From: Bacillota bacterium
Lineage (GTDB): Bacteria; Bacillota; Clostridia; Peptostreptococcales; Anaerovoracaceae
Length of the DNA stretch: 22,642 nucleotides
Direction: 5' to 3'
NCBI GenBank assembly: GCA_021443825.1
Contig: JABUTE010000089.1
Coordinates: 1 to 22,642 of the forward strand
Under the pieces are notes generated by a model. It did no database searches and was not told the DNA's origin. It was given only the letters and a program-made list of their open reading frames with translations. How positions within the stretch are numbered: the first letter of the stretch is position 1; the number at the start of each line of letters is the position of its first letter. Below are positions 14,583-19,526 of the stretch, piece after piece. Made by a program: the position numbers and the translations under genes.

Positions 14583-15292
14583 TTTTCTTTTAACTTCCGT
14601 TCGGCCTCGGCCTGGCGCAGGTATTCGGGTGCGCAGGTGTAGCAGTCCTTTACGTCCCCTGCTTCATAAAGCCTTGCCGCGAGCCGGGCGGCAGAGGAGG
14701 CCTTCTGGTAGCGGTCCTCTTCGAGGGCCAGCAGATAAGGAATGCCCAGGGCCTCGAGCTTTTCCAGGCAGGGCTTGATGCCGTCTCCGAAAAAGACGAC
14801 CCTGTCGTAATGGCAGGTAGTAAAGAAGGTCTTTAGATCGGCCATCTGCTCATCGGCATCAACGGCACGGTCTTCGATCACGGCAGAGCCATTCAAAGGC
14901 TCATAAACGCCGGAATAGACCTGGTTTCTGCGGGCATCGAACAGGGGGCAGAAAAGCAGCCTTTCGCCCTGCGGCAGCCAGTCATAAACCCCGAAGGCAA
15001 AGGAGGCCAGGGTGGGAACCTCGATGACCGGCTTGTTCCACACCTGGGCAAGGCCTTTGGCAGTGGCCATGCCGATGCGAACGCCGGTAAAGGAGCCGGG
15101 GCCGCGGCTGACGGCAATGGCATCCAGCTGCGCCGGCACGATGCTGTTTTCCTTCAGCAAACGGTCGATCATGGGAACGATCTCCTGCAGATGGGAATAA
15201 TCGGTATGATTGACGGCTTCGCAGACCTGGCTGCCCTTAAGAAGGGCGGCAGAGGCCAGCTTGCCGGTGGTCTCGATGGCAAGAATCAGCAT
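14576..15292 (-). CDS. tsaB: tRNA t6A complex subunit TsaB
   Basis: Inactive TsaD paralogue that forms the TsaB-TsaD dimer needed for t6A synthesis. 238 residues. It begins MLILAIETTGKLASAALLKG, the family opening of the ASKHA fold, and has the conserved S-R-G-P-G-S-F-T-G-V-R-I-G segment near residue 63. The metal-binding His pair of TsaD is absent, as expected. It overlaps tsaE by 7 nt at its start and rimI by 7 nt at its end, and has no strong ribosome site of its own, so coupling is likely. Confidence 0.96.
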   Translation of the reverse strand: MLILAIETTGKLASAALLKGSQVCEAVNHTDYSHLQEIVPMIDRLLKENSIVPAQLDAIAVSRGPGSFTGVRIGMATAKGLAQVWNKPVIEVPTLASFAFGVYDWLPQGERLLFCPLFDARRNQVYSGVYEPLNGSAVIEDRAVDADEQMADLKTFFTTCHYDRVVFFGDGIKPCLEKLEALGIPYLLALEEDRYQKASSAARLAARLYEAGDVKDCYTCAPEYLRQAEAERKLKEKC

Positions 15293-15708
15293 GTTACGGT
15301 ACAGATCCTTTCTTCTTCAGTTTGCCCGTAGGCAAGGCGGATGGTCACCGTACCGTCGGGAAGCAGGTCTTCGACCAGGTCGGCCCATTCGATGAGGCAG
15401 ACGCCTCCTTTGGTGAAATATTCTTCAAAACCGATCTCAAACAGCTCCTCTTCGTCGCTGACCCGGTAAACATCGAAATGATAGAGGGGAAGCCTGCCTT
15501 CATCGTATTCCTGCACGATGGTGAAGGTGGGGCTGGTGATGGCGCCGGTGATGCCCAGGCCCCTTGCGATGGCCTTGGTGAGAGCTGTTTTGCCGGTGCC
15601 CAGATCGCCGATGAGGGCGATGACCGTATTGGGGGCAAGGCCATCGGCCAGCTCTTTGCCCAGACGGTCGGTATCGCCGATGTTTTTAAGTACGATGGTG
15701 CGGTCCAT
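15286..15708 (-). CDS. tsaE: tRNA t6A biosynthesis ATPase TsaE
   Basis: ATPase that resets or activates the TsaB-TsaD complex. 140 residues. The Walker A loop G-D-L-G-T-G-K-T is at 34-41, T-S-P-T-F is in the switch region, and the Walker B-like L-I-E-W-A-D follows near residue 109, all diagnostic of TsaE. The ATG follows AGGAAAGATCT. It is the first gene of the t6A operon. The promoter is at 15772-15780, inside the coding remnant of an upstream radical-SAM stub, and a leader hairpin sits at 15736-15759. Confidence 0.97.
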   Translation of the reverse strand: MDRTIVLKNIGDTDRLGKELADGLAPNTVIALIGDLGTGKTALTKAIARGLGITGAITSPTFTIVQEYDEGRLPLYHFDVYRVSDEEELFEIGFEEYFTKGGVCLIEWADLVEDLLPDGTVTIRLAYGQTEEERICTVTC

Positions 15709-15735
15709 AGATCTTTCCTGCTTTGTATTTTAGGG

Positions 15736-15759
15736 CTTTATCGCCTATCTGCGATAAAG
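15736..15759. repeat. Inverted repeat in tsaE leader
   Basis: CTTTATCGC and GCGATAAAG are perfect 9-bp arms around 6 bp. It begins about 6 nt after the predicted transcription start and ends 27 nt before the ATG, with no U-tract after it. It may be an operator placed like CIRCE, or a leader hairpin. Confidence 0.55.
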
Positions 15760-15897
15760 GCTTAACAATTCATTATACCACAAACCGGCCCTTTCTGCGA
15801 GAAGCTGCAGCCGGCCGCACCGGTAGCCGGCAGTCACCTGCAGCAGCTGCGACTCCGCTTCATAAGGAGGACGGTAGATCGCTCCGTTAAAATGCAT
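15745..15897 (-). pseudogene. 5' stub of a radical-SAM protein gene
   Basis: A 50-codon frame with a good ribosome site (GAGGAAA) and ATG. Its first 24 residues contain IYRPPYEAESQLLQVTAG, which I recognise as the N-terminus of clostridial radical-SAM proteins that normally continue G-C-S-H-N-x-C-x-F-C. Here the sequence after T-A-G is Y-R-C-G-R-L and the cluster motif is lost. A GCCGGCT direct repeat 16 nt apart spans the break. Skipping one copy restores G-C-S in the other frame, which then stops after about 15 residues. So this looks like a gene truncated and frameshifted, with the rest deleted. The tsaE promoter lies in its 3' part. It could instead be a translated short leader peptide. 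The homology is from memory, not from a search. Confidence 0.6.
15772..15780 (-). promoter_or_regulatory. Extended -10 promoter of tsaE operon
   Basis: Minus strand TGGTATAAT, an extended -10 with an exact TATAAT. The -35 position 17 bp upstream (TCGCAG) is poor, as is usual for extended -10 promoters. Confidence 0.65.
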
Positions 15898-15910
15898 GAA
15901 ATTTCCTCAC

Positions 15911-15963
15911 TTTTCCATTGATTTCCACAGGTTTCGAGCAAGTTTTCCACATTTTGTGGAAAA
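15911..15963. promoter_or_regulatory. Cluster of DnaA-box-like sites
   Basis: TTTTCCACA (15943-15951) and its exact inverse TGTGGAAAA (15955-15963) both fit the TTWTNCACA DnaA-box form. ATTTCCACA (15921-15929) differs at one position, and TTTTCCATT (15911-15919) is a weaker fourth copy. They sit in the 78-bp gap between the MFS stop and the radical-SAM stub. The inverted pair also forms a 9-bp hairpin with a 3-nt loop but lacks a U-tract. Confidence 0.45.
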
Positions 15964-15975
15964 TCTTTACAATGG

Positions 15976-17193
15976 TCAATAGGTCTTGCTGCGCAGCTGC
16001 TTTTTCCAGCTGCGAAGGCTCAGCAGCATGAAGCCCAGGCCGATGAGCGAAAAGGCGGCGCTGAACACGTAGACCCAGGTAATGCCGAAGGCCTCGATGA
16101 TGGCGCCGCCGGCAATATTGCCTACCACGCCGCCGATGCCGCCGGTAAAGCACAAAGAGATCAGCGACTGGGCCCGCACCTTCTGGTCCACATCCACGAT
16201 GTCGTTGACGAAAAGGATCGCCGCAAAGCCGTAGATGCCGTAGCAGATCAGGCCGAAGGCCATGATGCCGTAAAGAGCTGTAAGACTGCCGCAAAGCATC
16301 AAAAGCACCGTGCGCACCGTATAGCTGAACATGCAAAAGGCAACCAGCGTTCCGGCCTTAAAGCGGCGCAGCAGCACCGGCGAAAAGACCATCATGGGAA
16401 GCTCCATGCCGCTCTGGATCAGAATGGCAATGCCCTGCTCTGCGGTGCCTCCCCCCAGCGATTCGACGATGCGGTTTAAAAAGGTAGAGATGGAGACCTG
16501 CCCGATGCCAAGAAACATGAGGGCGATGAGAAACAGGCGCAGGGTGCGGTTGCCCAGCAGCATGTCTTTATAGCTGGTAGGGATCTCTTTCGTTTTCAGC
16601 TTTTGCTCCGAATTGCCGCTGCCAGGCATCATCAGCACAGAGCCGATGGAAAAGACAGCGAAAAAGAGAAACATGGTAAGCAGGGTGTCGGGGGTGCGAT
16701 CTGCGATGATCCTGCCGAAAAAGAAGGCTCCGAGAGCCCAGCCAAGCGACCCGACGCCCCTCGGCCAGCCGAAACGGGCCGGAATGCCTGCGTTGTTATA
16801 TTGCATAAACAGGGCGTTGAGCAAGCCGGTATTGACCCGCTGCGGGGCTTCCGCCAGAATGAAGAGCACCGCCACCGCCAGAGGAGGAAGCACCGAAAAG
16901 CGCATGATGCCCACAAAAAAAGAGGTCCAGATGTTGATCATGGCGATGATGCGCTTCAGTGCCAGCTTGGGATGATGATCGCAGAAGTTGGAGATCACCA
17001 GCTGCAGCAGAATGCCCAGCACCGAGATGCACGATACGGTAACGCCGATCTGCCCGTCGGTCAGGCCTCGGTAGGCCAAAAAAACCGAGGTAAAGCCCTG
17101 AATGGTGCAGGCCATGGCCCAATACATGGTGGTTGCCAGCGCATAGGTAGTCTCAATGCGAAGGCACAGTTTTTTCATTGTTTTATCTTCCAT
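15976..17193 (-). CDS. Major facilitator superfamily transporter (MFS_1-like)
   Basis: 405-residue inner-membrane carrier with about 12 hydrophobic segments, in two halves joined by a hydrophilic loop near residues 200-220 (GSGNSEQKLKTKEIPTSYKD). The first half ends its second segment with S-N-F-C-D-H-H-P, at the place of the MFS loop 2-3 motif. The overall pattern (E-A-P-Q-R-V-N around 114-120, G-W-P-R-G-V-G-S-L-G-W-A-L-G) recalls the LacY/nucleoside-permease-like MFS_1 branch, members of which are proton symporters. The substrate is unknown. GGGAG lies 8 bp before ATG 17193; a start five codons later is possible. It is monocistronic, with a roughly 150-nt leader carrying a hairpin and a palindrome, so its expression is probably controlled. 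Confidence 0.87.
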   Translation of the reverse strand: MEDKTMKKLCLRIETTYALATTMYWAMACTIQGFTSVFLAYRGLTDGQIGVTVSCISVLGILLQLVISNFCDHHPKLALKRIIAMINIWTSFFVGIMRFSVLPPLAVAVLFILAEAPQRVNTGLLNALFMQYNNAGIPARFGWPRGVGSLGWALGAFFFGRIIADRTPDTLLTMFLFFAVFSIGSVLMMPGSGNSEQKLKTKEIPTSYKDMLLGNRTLRLFLIALMFLGIGQVSISTFLNRIVESLGGGTAEQGIAILIQSGMELPMMVFSPVLLRRFKAGTLVAFCMFSYTVRTVLLMLCGSLTALYGIMAFGLICYGIYGFAAILFVNDIVDVDQKVRAQSLISLCFTGGIGGVVGNIAGGAIIEAFGITWVYVFSAAFSLIGLGFMLLSLRSWKKQLRSKTY

Positions 17194-17289
17194 CTTGCAT
17201 CTCCCAAGGGATCTGATTCTGATAAAATACGGCTGCAGTGGCTGCTTTTCAGCCGGTAGGTAAATGGAAATTCCGGAGGCTTCGACGCC

Positions 17290-17309
17290 AAGTTAGATCT
17301 ATCTAACTT
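17290..17309. promoter_or_regulatory. 20-bp palindrome, probable operator for MFS gene
   Basis: AAGTTAGAT, CT, ATCTAACTT: 9-bp perfect arms around 2 bp. This is the size and symmetry of MarR- or TetR-family operators. It lies 35-55 nt downstream of the predicted MFS transcription start and about 97 bp upstream of the ATG. No regulator gene is adjacent. Confidence 0.6.
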
Positions 17310-17318
17310 CTTGGTACC

Positions 17319-17343
17319 CAAAAATAAAGACCCGTTTCAGGTC
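17319..17343 (-). terminator. Terminator-like hairpin at +1 of MFS transcript
   Basis: Minus strand GACCTG, AAA, CGGGTC (6 bp, one G-U) is followed by TTTATTTTT. It begins at the predicted start of the MFS transcript, so it would release an RNA of about 25 nt or act as an attenuator. Confidence 0.5.
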
Positions 17344-17350
17344 CGCACTC

Positions 17351-17379
17351 ATTATAGATCGAATTGTTTTTTTAGTAAA
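17351..17379 (-). promoter_or_regulatory. MFS gene promoter
   Basis: Minus strand TTTACT (17379-17374), 17 bp, TATAAT (17356-17351). It is a good sigma-A match with an A-rich spacer. Confidence 0.75.
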
Positions 17380-17395
17380 TACTTTTGACAGCAAA

Positions 17396-17425
17396 AGCCC
17401 CGAAGGAAGACTTTCCTTCGGGGCT
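17396..17425 (-). terminator. Terminator downstream of structured RNA candidate
   Basis: AGCCCCGAAGGAA and TTCCTTCGGGGCT form a perfect 13-bp stem with a 4-nt loop; on the minus strand TTTTGCT follows. No protein gene ends just upstream and the hydrogenase operon has its own terminator, so a non-coding transcript probably ends here. Confidence 0.7.
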
Positions 17426-17452
17426 GTGTAAGGATGGTTTTTTGTGTGTGAA

Positions 17453-17651
17453 GGGGCAGTGCTTCGGGCGTCTATGCAAAGCCTTTGATCGGCAGATTTC
17501 TTCAAAGGGCGTGGATCGGCAGGTGATGCCGAAGAAAGGGCTCTTCTTGGCTTTTCGCAGGCACACCTGCCGGGGTACCACGCCCTGCTTCACCGGCAAG
17601 AGAACCTTTATCGTAACGCAAGTACGCCCACGTGCGAAGCCTCAAACCCCT
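17453..17651 (-). ncRNA. Candidate structured RNA with 6S-like architecture
   Basis: Pairings read directly from the sequence (plus coordinates): closing stem 17452-17456 with 17647-17651, 17461-17465 with 17636-17640, and 17466-17471 with 17624-17629. Then come two unpaired sides of similar length (34 and 37 nt). A long apical hairpin follows: 17506-17514 with 17578-17586, 17517-17525 plus 17527-17530 with 17560-17572, and AAGAA 17532-17536 with 17544-17548. Closing stem, large bubble and long hairpin in about 200 nt is the layout of bacterial 6S RNA, which binds sigma-A RNA polymerase. A minus-strand terminator lies 27 nt downstream. The promoter is unclear: TGTTAAAAC just upstream is a possible extended -10. 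I do not recognise 6S primary sequence, so the family is tentative. Confidence 0.4.
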
Positions 17652-17737
17652 GTTTTAACAGATCTTTCCGCACCGAACGGAAAATTCCCCGCACGGTCGC
17701 GCGGCCCTGTAATTGCAACGATTTACAGCCCTCTCAC

Positions 17738-17767
17738 GAAAAAAACCGGAAGCATTTCTGCTTCCGG
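17738..17767. terminator. Terminator of hydrogenase operon
   Basis: CCGGAAGCA and TGCTTCCGG pair perfectly (9 bp) around 4 nt. On the minus strand seven T's follow directly, 22 bp after the hydA stop. A T-run also follows on the plus strand, so it may work both ways. Confidence 0.92.
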
Positions 17768-17789
17768 GCATTTTTTGTATTGTGATTTA

Positions 17790-19526
17790 TTATTCGCCTC
17801 TGGGCATCGTCCAGCCGAACTGGTCGGTGTGCAGCAGGTGATGTGCCTTTTCGCTGAGAGGAGCACCAAGGTAGGTGTTGTAGAGAGTCTTGATCTCGGG
17901 ATTCTCGTGGGAGTGGCGCAGAACCATGTTCTTATCCAGTCTCCACATTTCGTTTCCGCGTTCCTCTGCCAGCTCGCAGCCTTCCTTGATGGGCTGACCG
18001 CCGCCGCCTGCGCAGCCGCCGGGGCATGCCATGATCTCGACGAAGTCGTAGTTGACCTTGCCGGCCTTGATGGCCTCGATCAGCTTTCTTGCATTGCCAA
18101 GACCGGATGCTACCGCGATGTGTACCTCGCCGGCACCGGGAACATTAAAGGTGCTTTCCTTCCAGCCCTTCATGCCGCGAACGTTGACGAAGGCATCCGG
18201 ATCGGGATTCTCACCGGTAACCAGAGCGTAAGCGGTTCTCAAAGCTGCGTCCATAACGCCGCCGGTAGCGCCGAAGATAACGCCTGCACCGGTGTATTCA
18301 CCAAGAGGCGAATCCAGTTCGGATTCTTCCAGCTGGTGGGCATCGATGTTGTGGATGCGCATCATGTGGACCAGCTCTCTGGTGGTGAGAACGAGATCTA
18401 CATCCGGATCGCCGCAGGCATCGTTTAAGGTGGGCAGAGCTGCCTCCTTCTTCTTTGCGGTGCAGGGCATGATGGATACGACCTTGATCTTATGGGGATC
18501 TACGCCGATCCTTTCGGCAAAGTAGGTCTTTGCGATCGCACCGAACATTCCCTGGGGAGACTTGGCGGTGGAAAGATTTGCCGTCAGCTCGGGATACTGA
18601 CCCTTGAGGAAACGGACCCATCCGGGGCAGCAGGAGGTGAACATAGGCCAGCTGTATTCGTCCTTATGGGTAAAGCGTTCTACGAATTCGCTTGCTTCTT
18701 CCATAATGGTCAGGTCCGCAGAGAAGTTGGTATCGAATACGTAGTCGAAGCCGATCTTGCGAAGAGCGGTCGCCATTCTCTTGATGGTAGCGAACTCTCT
18801 GTCGATGCCGTAGTATTCCATCCAGGCGGTTCTTACGGAAGGAGCGACCTGTACGACGGTGATGGTCTCAGGATCGTCGATCAGCTCCAGAGCCTTCTGG
18901 GTGTCGTCACGGAAGGAAAGTGCGCCGGTGGGGCAGTGGGTTACGCACTGACCGCATAATGCGCAGGCCGTGTTCATGATATCGGTTCCGTGCTCCAGGC
19001 CGACCAGCGTTCTTCCGCCGGAGCCCTTTACATTCCAGATGCCCAGAGACTGGATATTATCGCAGACCTGAACGCAGCGCATGCACTTGATGCACTTGCT
19101 CTGGTACTTGATGATGGGAGCTTCCCAGTTCCAGTCGTTTTCGGGAACCGCAGCCTTAAAGGGGGTGCTGCTGATGTTCAGATCTCTTGCCAGAGTCTGC
19201 AGTGCGCAGTTGCCGCTTCTGGGGCAGGTGAGGCAGTTGCAGTCATGCTCAGCCAGGATCAGCTGAACGTTGGTGCGGCGTGCTTCACGAGCCTTGGCGC
19301 TGTTGGTATGGATGACCATGCCTTCTTCTACCTTTGTGTTGCAGGAAGAAGCCAGCTTTTCCATGCCCTCGATCTCTACGACGCAGACGCGGCAGGCGCC
19401 GATGTCGTTCAGACCTTTAAAATAGCAAAGGGAAGGGATATTGATTCCGTTGTCTGCCGCAGCCTGCAGGATGGTGGTATTTTCGGCTGCAGTGATCTGT
19501 TTTCCGTCAATTGTCAGTTTTACCAT
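17790..19526 (-). CDS. [FeFe] hydrogenase catalytic subunit
   Basis: Interconverts protons and H2 in the cytosol. 578 residues. The N-terminal [2Fe-2S] domain has C34, C45, C48 and C62. The H-x3-C-x2-C-x5-C cluster is H94, C98, C101 and C107. Two [4Fe-4S] motifs are C145/148/151/155 and C188/191/194/198. The H-cluster domain has L1 T-S-C-C-P-G-W (297-303), L2 M-P-C-T-A-K-K (353-359) and L3 M-A-C-P-G-G-C-A-G-G-G-G-Q-P (499-512), all intact. This is the M3 architecture, without the extra C-terminal Fe-S domain of trimeric bifurcating HydA. It overlaps the upstream flavoprotein gene by 7 nt and is probably translationally coupled (AGGAAAA precedes the ATG). Maturation genes hydEFG are not in the window. 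Confidence 0.97.
   Translation of the reverse strand: MVKLTIDGKQITAAENTTILQAAADNGINIPSLCYFKGLNDIGACRVCVVEIEGMEKLASSCNTKVEEGMVIHTNSAKAREARRTNVQLILAEHDCNCLTCPRSGNCALQTLARDLNISSTPFKAAVPENDWNWEAPIIKYQSKCIKCMRCVQVCDNIQSLGIWNVKGSGGRTLVGLEHGTDIMNTACALCGQCVTHCPTGALSFRDDTQKALELIDDPETITVVQVAPSVRTAWMEYYGIDREFATIKRMATALRKIGFDYVFDTNFSADLTIMEEASEFVERFTHKDEYSWPMFTSCCPGWVRFLKGQYPELTANLSTAKSPQGMFGAIAKTYFAERIGVDPHKIKVVSIMPCTAKKKEAALPTLNDACGDPDVDLVLTTRELVHMMRIHNIDAHQLEESELDSPLGEYTGAGVIFGATGGVMDAALRTAYALVTGENPDPDAFVNVRGMKGWKESTFNVPGAGEVHIAVASGLGNARKLIEAIKAGKVNYDFVEIMACPGGCAGGGGQPIKEGCELAEERGNEMWRLDKNMVLRHSHENPEIKTLYNTYLGAPLSEKAHHLLHTDQFGWTMPRGE

Larger units (their letters stand above)
17194..17789. other. 596-bp gene-free stretch rich in signals
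   Basis: No frame here has a convincing start plus ribosome site plus recognisable protein. From left to right it holds the MFS leader, a 20-bp palindrome, a +1 hairpin, a consensus promoter, a minus-strand terminator, a roughly 200-nt foldable region, and the hydrogenase-operon terminator. Each is listed separately. Confidence 0.7.

Noticed and set aside
17299..17505. 68-codon minus-strand frame upstream of the MFS gene
   Set aside because: It spans a terminator, a promoter and a hairpin, with no ribosome site or homology.
17560..17590. T-box-like GTGGTACC on the minus strand
   Set aside because: It lacks the flanking GGG-N-ACCGCG context, Stem I and specifier loop. The bases are better explained by the long hairpin, and the downstream gene is not an amino-acid gene.
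17372..17599. 75-codon minus-strand frame with Cys/Lys/Pro-rich product
   Set aside because: TTG start with no ribosome site. It runs through the structured-RNA candidate and straight through the terminator hairpin.
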